Source: Candidatus Nitrosopumilus sp. | GTDB lineage: Archaea; Thermoproteota; Nitrososphaeria; Nitrososphaerales; Nitrosopumilaceae | Length of the DNA stretch: 6,669 bases | Assembly: GCA_013043295.1 (NCBI GenBank) | Contig: JABDOO010000094.1 | Location: 1 to 6,669 of the forward strand | Direction of reading: 5' to 3' | In this document: positions 1-6,109 of the stretch, piece by piece | Numbering within the stretch: the first letter of the stretch is position 1 | Layout: each line of letters opens with the position of its first letter | Notes under the pieces: model-generated | What the model was told of the DNA's origin: nothing | The model's database searches: none | What the model saw: only the letters and a program-made list of their open reading frames with translations | Made by a program: the position numbers and the translations under genes

Positions 1-302
1 CCTGCAGTCTCGAGTTCTTTAACAAGCTTCCAAACACTTAGTGCATTCCCATACCCTGTATCCGAATCTACAATTACTGGGACATTTGCTGCTCTACAAA
101 TCCTTCTTGCATTGTCTACCGTTTCTGAAGCTCCAATAAATCCATAGTCTGGCATTCCAAATAGTGTTGCAGAAGTACCATAACCTGTCTGAAACATTGC
201 ATCAAAACCTACTTTTTGTGCAATCTTTGCACCTAATGCATCATATACCCCTGGAATTACAAGTGGTTTCTTAGATTTAATCATACTTTTCAAATTTTTC
301 AT
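1..302 (-). CDS. PEP mutase / isocitrate lyase superfamily enzyme, N-terminal part (2-methylisocitrate lyase-like), cut by window edge
   Basis: Reading leftwards from ATG at 302-300 gives 100 complete codons with no stop before the window ends, so only about the first third of the protein is present. Residues 13-23 read PLVIPGVYDAL, then GYGTSA (40-45), PDYG (51-54) and VDSDTGYGN (78-86). This is the usual start of the TIM-barrel family that includes 2-methylisocitrate lyase, oxaloacetate decarboxylase and carboxyphosphonoenolpyruvate mutase. D52, D79 and D81 match the family's Mg-binding and active-site acids. These enzymes make or break C-C or C-P bonds next to a carboxylate. The loop that separates the subfamilies lies beyond the edge, so the substrate cannot be assigned. 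The visible part resembles methylisocitrate lyase more than phosphonate-making PepM. The start is fixed by an in-frame stop nine codons upstream with no other good start codon, and by a TATA-like box about 24 bases before the ATG, suggesting a leaderless mRNA. The gene follows padR on the same strand, with its own promoter. Confidence 0.88.
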   Translation of the reverse strand, partial: MKNLKSMIKSKKPLVIPGVYDALGAKIAQKVGFDAMFQTGYGTSATLFGMPDYGFIGASETVDNARRICRAANVPVIVDSDTGYGNALSVWKLVKELETA

Positions 303-320
303 ATTTGACTTCTTTTTCTG

Positions 321-331
321 AATTATTTATG
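321..331 (-). promoter_or_regulatory. TATA-like promoter of the PEP mutase/isocitrate lyase-family gene
   Basis: On the minus strand this reads TCATAAATAAT. Its centre is about 24 bases before the ATG at 302, the normal archaeal TATA-to-start-site distance, so transcription would begin at or next to the A of the ATG. Position and composition are seen directly; promoter activity is inferred. Confidence 0.5.
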
Positions 332-396
332 ATTTTAATCCAAAATCTCCTGGATAAAGAAATGGATTTTTCAAAATATTTTACTCTAATTTTTAA

Positions 397-906
397 TTAT
401 TCGATCTTGATTTGTTTACCTTTTTTCTTTACATCCTTTTCTTGTACTTTCTTTAATTCTGATTCAAGAAATTGTTTGTATCTCTTTGTCTCCTCATCAG
501 TCATACTGGCAAAGTTAGAACTCAAAATAGATCCCATTACCGAAATCTTCTCTAATAGATCCATTGCAACAAATCTCCCAACATTTCCTAACCTAAACAA
601 GACTTCTAACTGCTTTTTGACTATATCATTTACTTTATCCACATCTTCTGCTGTATCTTTACCTTTTTTTGTAAGCTGATATCTCCCATCTTTTGTTTCT
701 TCAATTAATCCCTCGTCAAGTAATCTACCTAACAATGGATAGATTAATCCTGGTGATGGTTTCCAAATTCCGTTGCTCTGCTCTACTGCATAATCGATGA
801 TCTCTTTTCCTGTATGTGCTTTCTTTTTCAATAATTCCAAAATGAAATATCTTGAAAATCCTCTAGGAACTGAACTTCCTACTCTCTGAAACCACTCAGA
901 AATCAT
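397..906 (-). CDS. PadR-family winged helix-turn-helix transcriptional regulator
   Basis: This 169-residue cytoplasmic DNA-binding protein has a PadR domain at about residues 15-85. It shows RGFSRYFILELL (15-26), the helix HTGKEIIDYA (31-40), then W48-KPSPGLIYPLL (49-59), RLLDEGLIEE (61-70) and wing GRYQLTKKG (74-82). The SPGxIYPxLxxLxxxGLI pattern marks the PadR family. The C-terminal half is helical, probably for dimerisation, and ends in a Lys-rich tail (152-167). A GTG at 921 could add five residues, but it lies inside the palindromic operator and only about 10 bases from the TATA box. ATG at 906 is about 25 bases from that box and is preferred, giving a leaderless mRNA. PadR proteins are usually ligand-responsive dimeric repressors that control themselves and a neighbour. 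The divergent sdh operon and the downstream lyase-like gene are candidate targets. The ligand is unknown. Confidence 0.9.
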   Translation of the reverse strand: MISEWFQRVGSSVPRGFSRYFILELLKKKAHTGKEIIDYAVEQSNGIWKPSPGLIYPLLGRLLDEGLIEETKDGRYQLTKKGKDTAEDVDKVNDIVKKQLEVLFRLGNVGRFVAMDLLEKISVMGSILSSNFASMTDEETKRYKQFLESELKKVQEKDVKKKGKQIKIE

Positions 907-928
907 CACTAGTGATATCACTAGTGAT
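905..928. promoter_or_regulatory. Perfect 24-bp palindrome, probable PadR operator
   Basis: Two head-to-tail copies of the 12-bp palindrome ATCACTAGTGAT (905-916 and 917-928) form a larger perfect 24-bp palindrome centred between 916 and 917. It occupies the whole space between the padR TATA box (927-936) and the padR start codon (906-904), overlapping both. A dimeric repressor bound here would block assembly of the initiation complex. The symmetry and position are seen in the sequence. Binding by this PadR protein is inferred, and the sequence is not the ATGT-N8-ACAT type known for bacterial PadR operators. Confidence 0.7.
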
Positions 929-936
929 ATATTTTA
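927..936 (-). promoter_or_regulatory. TATA box of padR
   Basis: The minus strand reads TAAAATATAT. Its centre is about 25 bases before ATG 906, so the transcript would start at the start codon. The box overlaps the last 2 bp of the palindromic operator, as expected for autoregulation. Activity is inferred from position. Confidence 0.55.
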
Positions 937-946
937 GTATTTGGGA

Positions 947-956
947 TCATGCATGA
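947..956. promoter_or_regulatory. 10-bp palindrome TCATGCATGA upstream of the sdh promoter
   Basis: A perfect 10-bp inverted repeat sits about 10 bp upstream of the sdhA TATA box and about 11 bp beyond the padR TATA box, in the 95-bp divergent region. It could be a second regulator site, for sdh activation or repression. A 10-bp palindrome can also occur by chance, so confidence is low. Confidence 0.3.
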
Positions 957-966
957 CAATTACTAC

Positions 967-974
967 ATATTTAT
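967..974 (+). promoter_or_regulatory. TATA box of the sdhACDB operon
   Basis: ATATTTAT is centred 31 bases before the sdhA ATG at 1002. With the usual archaeal spacing, transcription would start around 995-998, leaving a leader of only about 4-7 bases. No Shine-Dalgarno sequence is seen before sdhA, which fits near-leaderless initiation. Confidence 0.5.
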
Positions 975-1001
975 CCAGCCCAAAGCAAGTTTGACTGAAA
1001 A

Positions 1002-2714
1002 ATGGTAGATTCCATCGAATTTGACTTAATTATTTGTGGTTCTGGCCTTGCAGGATTGAGGGCAGCTATTGCAGCAGCCAAGAAAGGACCTCATCTCAAA
1101 ATTGGTATTGTTTCAAAAGTTCAAGTGATGCGTTCCCATTCTGTTTCAGCAGAAGGGGGAACTGCTGCAGTTCTCTTTGAAGATGAAGGTGACACAATTG
1201 AATCACATGTTTACGATACTGTCAAAGGAAGTGATTTTCTTGCAGACCAAGATGTTGCTGAAAGACTTTGTGTTGAGATGCCACAAGAGATTCATCAATT
1301 AGATCATTGGGGAATGCCTTGGTCAAGAAGAGATGATGGTAGAATTGATCAAAGAAATTTTGGAGGATACAGTTTCCCAAGAGCAACTTATGCATCAGAT
1401 AAAGTTGGTTTCTTTGAAATGCAAACTTTGTATGACACTTGTCAAAAATTTGAAAATATTGAATATCTTAACGAATGGTTTGTAACATCAATTATTCATG
1501 ATGGAAAACGATTCATGGGAGTTACTGCAATTGAATTAGGTTCTGGTACATTTTACACTATCAAAGGAAAAGCACTTATCATTGCAACTGGTGGAGCTGG
1601 AAGGTTATACAGCTTTTCAACATATGCCCTTTCATCAACCCCTGATGGTTTAGATATGGGATTGCGAGCTGGTATGGCACTCAAAGATATGGAATTTGTC
1701 CAATTCCATCCAACAGGAATTTTACCATCTGGAATTTTAATTACAGAAGGTGCAAGAGGAGAAGGAGGTTATCTCCTTAACAATAAGGGTGAGAGATTTA
1801 TGAAAACATATGCAGCTGGTAAAATGGAATTAGCTCCACGTGATATTGTTTCAAGATCCATAATGACAGAAATTCAAGAAGGTAGAGGATTCAAACATGA
1901 AACTGGTGTTGATTGCATGAAACTTGATTTAAGACATTTGGGAGATGAAAAAATCAAAGAGAAGCTAGGAGGTATAAGAGAGATTTCAATTAAATTTTCA
2001 GGCCAAGATCCTTCAAAAGACTTGCTTGACATTAGACCTGTTTGCCACTATATGATGGGCGGATTACACACTGATATTGATGGTGCTACTGAAATTCAGG
2101 GAGTTTGGGCAGCTGGTGAGGCTGCATGTAATAGTGTTCATGGCTCAAATCGTTTAGGCGCAAATTCTACCTCAGAATGCATCGTTTGGGGTAAAATTAC
2201 TGGTGAATTAGCAATTGACTATATTCAAAAGAATGTCTCTACAAATCCTTGGCCTCATCATTTGGTCGCAGCAGAAGAGAAGAGAATCTATGACGGTATA
2301 TTTCGAGGTAATGGAGATGTAAATCCATATGAAATTAGACAGCAGCTAACTGATACAATGAATGAGAAAGCATATGTCTACAAAAATGAAACCAATCTCG
2401 TTGAGGGGTTGAAAAAGATCCGTGATCTAAAACAACAAACTTGGAAACACGTTGATGATAAAGCAAAAGAATACAATACCAATTTTGCAAATGTCATGGA
2501 ACTTGATTCAATGTTTAGAGTCGCAGAGATAGTATTGCTTGGAGCAATTAACAGAAAAGAATCTCGTGGTGCACATTCAAGAACTGATTATCCTAAACGT
2601 GATGATGTCAACTTTTTACATCATACTCTTGCTTATTATGATCCAAATGAACCAATTATGAAAACACATCCAGTAACAATCACTAAGTACCAGCCCGTGG
2701 AGAGAAAATACTAG
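1002..2714 (+). CDS. sdhA: Succinate dehydrogenase/fumarate reductase flavoprotein subunit
   Basis: This 570-residue catalytic subunit of complex II interconverts succinate and fumarate on FAD and passes electrons to SdhB. The nucleotide-binding motif GSGLAG is at 13-18. RSHSVSAEGG (44-53) carries His46, the expected site of covalent FAD attachment. Other family blocks are WSRRDDGR (107-114), FHPTG (235-239) with His236, TEGARGEGG (248-256), APRDIVSRS (278-286) with Arg280, CHYMMGG (348-354), HGSNRLGANS (380-389) with the substrate Arg384, and ESRGAHSR (520-527). All expected active-site residues are present and the length is normal. Several stretches (SAEGG rather than SAQGG; DLRHLG 309-314; RDDVNFLHHTLA 533-544) resemble E. 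coli FrdA more than SdhA. It has no export signal and sits on the cytoplasmic face. It is first in the operon, and its TAG is followed immediately by the sdhC ATG. Confidence 0.97.
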   Translation: MVDSIEFDLIICGSGLAGLRAAIAAAKKGPHLKIGIVSKVQVMRSHSVSAEGGTAAVLFEDEGDTIESHVYDTVKGSDFLADQDVAERLCVEMPQEIHQLDHWGMPWSRRDDGRIDQRNFGGYSFPRATYASDKVGFFEMQTLYDTCQKFENIEYLNEWFVTSIIHDGKRFMGVTAIELGSGTFYTIKGKALIIATGGAGRLYSFSTYALSSTPDGLDMGLRAGMALKDMEFVQFHPTGILPSGILITEGARGEGGYLLNNKGERFMKTYAAGKMELAPRDIVSRSIMTEIQEGRGFKHETGVDCMKLDLRHLGDEKIKEKLGGIREISIKFSGQDPSKDLLDIRPVCHYMMGGLHTDIDGATEIQGVWAAGEAACNSVHGSNRLGANSTSECIVWGKITGELAIDYIQKNVSTNPWPHHLVAAEEKRIYDGIFRGNGDVNPYEIRQQLTDTMNEKAYVYKNETNLVEGLKKIRDLKQQTWKHVDDKAKEYNTNFANVMELDSMFRVAEIVLLGAINRKESRGAHSRTDYPKRDDVNFLHHTLAYYDPNEPIMKTHPVTITKYQPVERKY

Positions 2715-3146
2715 ATGGCAAACGACGAACACAAAGAAGGTATCAAAGGAATGGCCAATCCCGGTCGTTATGGAATTGAACGTGTTGCATATTGGATGAT
2801 GCGTCTAAGTGGATTGGGACTATTAGCATATTTTATCGGTCATATTTATGAAACTAGCAATATTCTGAGAGGACAAGTAGGATGGGATGAGGTATTGGAA
2901 TTAACTCAAACCACAGAAGCACACATAGTTTTAGCAATTGTAATTGGAATGTGTGTATTCCATACTGTTAATGGAGTTAGAGTGATGTTGGGACATGGAG
3001 GAATTGGTGTCGGAAAACCTGCAAGACCTGATTATCCATATGAACCTGCATCCCAAAATTACAGACACAAAATAGGAATCTACTCTGCAATTCTTTTAGC
3101 TGCAATTGCAATGATGTATGGATTAGCGGTAATGTTTGGTGAATAA
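2715..3146 (+). CDS. sdhC: Succinate dehydrogenase membrane anchor, cytochrome b subunit
   Basis: This 143-residue membrane protein anchors SdhAB and takes part in quinone reduction and haem b binding. Three hydrophobic helices are visible at about residues 26-46, 68-92 and 119-141, with a hydrophilic N-terminus of about 20 residues. R30-L-S32-G in helix 1 corresponds to the Arg/Ser of the SdhC quinone-site motif. His43 in helix 1 and His83 in FHTVNGVRVML (82-92) are candidate haem ligands; His83 sits where the E. coli SdhC ligand lies. The ATG directly abuts the sdhA stop. A weak GGAG lies 12 bases upstream, so translation is probably coupled. The size and three-helix pattern fit the family. 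Which anchor is named C or D is by convention. Confidence 0.92.
   Translation: MANDEHKEGIKGMANPGRYGIERVAYWMMRLSGLGLLAYFIGHIYETSNILRGQVGWDEVLELTQTTEAHIVLAIVIGMCVFHTVNGVRVMLGHGGIGVGKPARPDYPYEPASQNYRHKIGIYSAILLAAIAMMYGLAVMFGE
3138..3142 (+). promoter_or_regulatory. Shine-Dalgarno sequence for sdhD, inside the end of sdhC
   Basis: GGTGA, complementary to the UCACC near the 3' end of 16S rRNA, lies 5 bases before ATG 3148 and overlaps the final codons of sdhC. It supports ATG 3148 over the in-frame TTG 3136 and GTG 3139. It also contrasts with the apparently leaderless first genes of transcripts here. Confidence 0.5.
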
Positions 3147-3147
3147 G

Positions 3148-3492
3148 ATGAGAGAAAGCACAATAATGAAAATCCACTATGGTACGGCTTTGGCAGCTGT
3201 AGCCTTGGTGGCAGTCCACATTTTGATGCGTTTAACTATGAATTTTGCAGAATCCTTAGAATATGAAAATGTCCTTGCAAACTACAAATTTATTCCATAT
3301 GCTGCAATGCTTGAATTAATTCTCATTTTGCTTTCAGTTCATGGATTTAATGGACTACGAGTTATCTTACTAGAACTAAAACAAGGAAGAATGTATGAAA
3401 AAGCTGTTTCGTATGGTTGTCTTGCTGGTATGATTGGGTTAATAGCCTACGGCTCTAGAACAATTATTATGACTAACATGGGGATGGTATAG
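3148..3492 (+). CDS. sdhD: Succinate dehydrogenase second membrane anchor subunit
   Basis: This 114-residue hydrophobic protein has three predicted membrane helices at about residues 11-29, 49-76 and 87-107. VHGFNGLRVILLE (64-76) carries His65 in the H-x2-N-G-x-R motif that also occurs in the preceding SdhC (His83), so the two anchors look like homologues that may together hold one haem b between them. His10 and His24 flank and lie in helix 1. The chosen ATG is 1 base after the sdhC stop and has a GGTGA ribosome-binding site 5 bases upstream. In-frame TTG and GTG codons 12 and 9 bases earlier would overlap sdhC and lack that spacing. SdhB starts 2 bases after the stop, so the four genes form one translational cluster. 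Assignment rests on topology, motif and operon position. Confidence 0.88.
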   Translation: MRESTIMKIHYGTALAAVALVAVHILMRLTMNFAESLEYENVLANYKFIPYAAMLELILILLSVHGFNGLRVILLELKQGRMYEKAVSYGCLAGMIGLIAYGSRTIIMTNMGMV

Positions 3493-3494
3493 AA

Positions 3495-4262
3495 ATGGCA
3501 CAAGTTTCTAGTATTGCAAACGAACAAACATCAACTCCCTTATCTTCTTCAACCTCTATTACACTAAGAATTTCTAGATTTAATCCTGAACATGATGAAT
3601 CAAGCGGATTTATGGAATTTTCTGTTCCGGTACAAAAATGGACTACAGTTCTTGAAGCAATCCTAGAAGTCAAAAAACACTTTGATCATTCAGTGGCTGT
3701 TCGTTACTCATGTAGACAAGCAACATGCGGTTCTTGTGGAATGATAATAAATGGAAAACCTAGATTGGCATGTTTTACAAAAATTAGCGAATTAAATTCT
3801 AATGTTGTAACTGTTGAACCAATGAATAATTTTCCAGTTATTCGTGACTTAGCTGTAAAGTTTGAAAAATTATTTGACAGTCATCAGAAAATTAAACCAT
3901 TTTTAATTCGTGACGATACTGAATTGGAATCTGATGAAAAAGAATTCTTACAGTCTCCTGAAGAAGTAGAACAATACATTCAGTTTGCTAACTGCATTAA
4001 ATGTGGTTTATGTAATTCTGCCTGTCCTACAATGGCTACTGATTCATCATTTGTAGGGCCACAAGCATTAGCTCAAGCATACAGATATGTTGCTGATACT
4101 CGAGATAAAGGAAAAGATTCTAGATTAAAAATAATTGATGACTCTCATGGTATCTGGAGATGTCATTTTGCTGGCTCTTGTAGTCAAGTATGTCCAAAAG
4201 GAGTTGACCCAGCAATGGGAATCCAACTACTTCGAGGCTATTTGTTAGGTTTTAGAAGTTAA
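3495..4262 (+). CDS. sdhB: Succinate dehydrogenase/fumarate reductase iron-sulfur subunit
   Basis: This 255-residue subunit carries electrons from FAD to quinone through three clusters. The N-terminal plant-ferredoxin fold holds C73-x4-C78-x2-C81-x11-C93 for [2Fe-2S]. The C-terminal domain has C167-x2-C170-x2-C173-x3-C177 and C223-x5-C229-x3-C233. By the family pattern C167, C170, C173 and C233 bind [4Fe-4S], and C177, C223 and C229 bind [3Fe-4S]. This is the classical complex II arrangement, not the Cys-rich variant with a second [4Fe-4S] known from Sulfolobus-type enzymes. FVGPQALAQAYRY (186-198), TRDKGK (202-207) and VCPKGVDPA (232-240) resemble bacterial FrdB. An N-terminal Ser/Thr-rich extension of about 20 residues precedes the domain. 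It is the last gene of the operon; its TAA overlaps the stop of the convergent MIP18-like gene, and a T7 run follows within 6 bases. Confidence 0.97.
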   Translation: MAQVSSIANEQTSTPLSSSTSITLRISRFNPEHDESSGFMEFSVPVQKWTTVLEAILEVKKHFDHSVAVRYSCRQATCGSCGMIINGKPRLACFTKISELNSNVVTVEPMNNFPVIRDLAVKFEKLFDSHQKIKPFLIRDDTELESDEKEFLQSPEEVEQYIQFANCIKCGLCNSACPTMATDSSFVGPQALAQAYRYVADTRDKGKDSRLKIIDDSHGIWRCHFAGSCSQVCPKGVDPAMGIQLLRGYLLGFRS

Positions 4263-4582
4263 CCTAATTTTTTTGGATTTGGACTATTGTTTACTTGATT
4301 GTTAATCTGCTCTGCCATAAAGTGATTTGAAACATTAACCTTAACGTCATCAACTCCATCTACTTTTAGTAGATTATCATGAACATCTTGACAAATCTTA
4401 AAACCGAACACTGCTGGACAGAATGGACTTGTAAGATGCAAATCAACTTTGACATTGCTATTATCGATATCAACTTCATCAATTAATTCAAGTTCTACAA
4501 TTGATGTGTTAATTTCTGGATCTACAATCTTTGATAGCTCGTCGAATATTTTTACTCGCATCTGTTTGATATCTTGGCTCAT
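4259..4582 (-). CDS. MIP18/DUF59 family protein, putative Fe-S cluster assembly factor (SufT/PaaD-like)
   Basis: This 107-residue cytoplasmic protein belongs to the MIP18 (DUF59) family, whose members (SufT, CIA2/MIP18, PaaD) act in Fe-S cluster maturation. Visible blocks are the N-terminal helix (8-20), DPEINTSIVELELID (21-35) with the D-P-E signature, strand VKVDLHLTSPFCP (44-56) with the conserved reactive Cys55, and GVDDVKVNV (76-84). The usual C-terminal W-[ST]-x-[DE] end is absent. NHFMAEQIN (86-94) and a polar Asn/Lys tail replace it. An ATG at 4615 would add 11 residues, but those codons contain the TATA box. ATG 4582 lies exactly 25 bases from it and is chosen. The gene converges on sdhB, sharing a TTAA as both stops, and diverges from argH. 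Being beside an Fe-S enzyme fits an assembly role, but a function specific to complex II is only inference. Confidence 0.85.
   Translation of the reverse strand: MSQDIKQMRVKIFDELSKIVDPEINTSIVELELIDEVDIDNSNVKVDLHLTSPFCPAVFGFKICQDVHDNLLKVDGVDDVKVNVSNHFMAEQINNQVNNSPNPKKLG
4268..4274 (+). terminator. Oligo-T terminator of the sdh operon
   Basis: A run of seven T starts 5 bases after the sdhB stop, the typical archaeal intrinsic terminator without a needed hairpin. It lies inside the coding sequence of the convergent gene, where it encodes the Lys-Lys near the C-terminus. Confidence 0.6.
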
Positions 4583-4602
4583 GTCGGCAAAAGCGTCGAT
4601 GC

Positions 4603-4611
4603 TATATATAA
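4603..4611. promoter_or_regulatory. Shared bidirectional TATA box between the MIP18-like gene and argH
   Basis: TATATATAA is centred at about 4607. The minus-strand start codon (A at 4582) and the plus-strand argH start codon (A at 4632) are each 25 bases away. The core TATATATA is self-complementary, so it can direct TBP in both directions. The only other sequence between the genes is about 20 bases on each side. Both messages would then be leaderless. Geometry is seen directly; use in both directions is inferred. Confidence 0.65.
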
Positions 4612-4631
4612 CCATTCTAGAACATTAGATA

Positions 4632-6092
4632 ATGTATCGTTCACGTCTTGGTACTGATTTAAGTGACATTACACTAGATTATGTTTCATCTATTAATGAT
4701 GATTCTGAAATAGCTCTTTATGACATTCTTGGAAGCCAAGCACATGCTTTGATGTTATTTCAAAATAATATAATTACAAAAAATGACGCAAAAAAAATTT
4801 TATCAGCATTAGAGAATTTAAAAAAAGAAAAATTTGATTCATCTTCTGGCGCTGAAGACATTCATGAACTAATTGAATCATTGGTAATTAAGAAAGCAGG
4901 TATGGCAAGTGGTGGGAAAATGCACACTGCAAGATCTCGTAATGATCAAGTTGTATTAGATATTAGAATGAAAATTCGAGATGATATCAATATTTTATGT
5001 AATTGTCTTTTAGATACTATTGAAGCCCTTGTATCTGTGGCTAAAAATCACCAAAAAACTATCATGCCCTTATACACTCATCTACAACAAGCTCAAGCAG
5101 GATTATTCTCACATTATCTCCTAGCTCACGCCGATGTCTTAACACGAGATTTTGAAAGATTGTTTGGAACCTTTGAGCGTATTAATCAAAGTCCGCTTGG
5201 TGCAGGACCTGTTGGTGGAACAAGTATTGCTATTGACAGACATAGTACAGCAAAGATGTTAGGCTTTAATGGGTTGGTCGAGAATTCAATTGACGCAACT
5301 AGCACGCGTGATTTTGTAGCAGAGTATGTTGCAATGATTTCAATATTGATGACAAATCTAAGTAAAATCTCAGAAGATTTTGTAATTTGGTCTACCTCAG
5401 AATTTTCTTTTATTGAACTATCAGATGAATTCACTTCCCCATCAAGTGTAATGCCTCAAAAAAAGAATCCTGATATTTTAGAATTAACACGTGGTAAAAC
5501 TGCTGAAGTAATTGGAAATTTAACTGCAATTTTAACAACAGTTAAAGGATTGGCATCTGGTTATGGTCGTGATTTGCAACAGATAAAATCCTCTATCTGG
5601 TCAACTTCTAAAATTTCTATCAGTGCATTGTTAATTATAAAATCTATTCTCTTAACATTAAAAGTCAATGAAAAACAAATGAAAAAAGTAACTGAATCAA
5701 GTAATCTTATAGCTTTGGACATTGCAGAAAAATTAGTACAAGAAGGAATTCCTTTCAGAGTAACTCATAAAATATCTGGAACTTTGGTTCAATTAGCTCA
5801 TAATTCAAAAAAACCTATCTCCAAATTAACCCCTTCTGAAATAAAAAAATCAGTAATTGATACAAAGGTAGATCCTAAAGTTGTCTCAAAAATCATTTCA
5901 ACTACAACAATTGTATCGTCCCTTAAGGATAGGAAATCTTTTGGTTCCTCTGGGTATGATGAGCAAAAGAGAATGATTCTGGATAGAACACAGAAAATCA
6001 ATCAATATAGAATCAATGTATCTGAAAGAGAAAATAAAATCAATTCATCAATTGATCATTTGAAAAAACAAGTTAATGCAATAATTAAATGA
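4632..6092 (+). CDS. argH: Argininosuccinate lyase
   Basis: This 486-residue cytoplasmic enzyme splits argininosuccinate into arginine and fumarate, the last step of arginine synthesis. It is a member of the fumarase/aspartase superfamily. Conserved blocks are AEDIH (74-78), HTARSRNDQ (98-106), THLQQAQ (149-155) with the general acid/base His150, SPLGAGPVGGTS (187-198), the signature SSVMPQKKNPD (271-281) with the catalytic serine loop, YGRDLQ (311-316) and LDIAEKLVQEGIPFR (361-375 region). Differences from the common bacterial/eukaryotic signature are HTA for HTG, PSS for GSS, RDLQQIK for RDLQEDK and GSSG (438-441) for the C-terminal GG[TS]. The C-terminal tail from about 445 is polar and Lys/Asn-rich, making the protein a little longer than the roughly 460 residues usual in bacteria. 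ATG 4632 lies 25 bases from the shared TATA box. Fumarate released here is a complex II metabolite, but no regulatory link to sdh is visible. Confidence 0.95.
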   Translation: MYRSRLGTDLSDITLDYVSSINDDSEIALYDILGSQAHALMLFQNNIITKNDAKKILSALENLKKEKFDSSSGAEDIHELIESLVIKKAGMASGGKMHTARSRNDQVVLDIRMKIRDDINILCNCLLDTIEALVSVAKNHQKTIMPLYTHLQQAQAGLFSHYLLAHADVLTRDFERLFGTFERINQSPLGAGPVGGTSIAIDRHSTAKMLGFNGLVENSIDATSTRDFVAEYVAMISILMTNLSKISEDFVIWSTSEFSFIELSDEFTSPSSVMPQKKNPDILELTRGKTAEVIGNLTAILTTVKGLASGYGRDLQQIKSSIWSTSKISISALLIIKSILLTLKVNEKQMKKVTESSNLIALDIAEKLVQEGIPFRVTHKISGTLVQLAHNSKKPISKLTPSEIKKSVIDTKVDPKVVSKIISTTTIVSSLKDRKSFGSSGYDEQKRMILDRTQKINQYRINVSERENKINSSIDHLKKQVNAIIK

Positions 6093-6099
6093 ATAAAGT

Positions 6100-6104
6100 A
6101 AAAA
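6100..6104 (-). terminator. Oligo-T terminator after tRNA-Lys
   Basis: On the minus strand TTTTT lies 5 bases after the tRNA-Lys discriminator base, within the 17-base gap to the argH stop. It is short but typical for archaeal tRNA transcripts. Confidence 0.4.
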
Positions 6105-6109
6105 GAGAG

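Noticed and set aside
305..679. Open frame of 124 codons on the plus strand
   Set aside because: It overlaps padR antisense. Its Phe/Ser/Leu-rich translation is the usual shadow of a Lys/Glu-rich gene in AT-rich DNA and shows no family motif.
907..921. GTG at 921 as the start of padR
   Set aside because: It lies within the palindromic operator and only about 10 bases from the TATA box, so it would lie upstream of the expected transcription start. ATG 906 fits the spacing.
2977..3219. Open frame of 80 codons on the minus strand across the sdhC-sdhD junction
   Set aside because: It is antisense to two well-supported operon genes, has no promoter-like sequence and no recognisable domain.
3473..3673. 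Open frame of 66 codons on the minus strand over the start of sdhB
   Set aside because: It is a shadow of sdhB; the Cys/Ser content comes from the opposite-strand codons and no motif is formed.
4583..4615. ATG at 4615 as the start of the MIP18-like gene
   Set aside because: The 11 extra codons contain the TATATATA promoter element, and ATG 4582 is exactly 25 bases from it.
5186..6001. Two minus-strand open frames (5186-5434 and 5798-6001) inside argH
   Set aside because: Both lie wholly within the conserved argH reading frame and have no start signals or family similarity.
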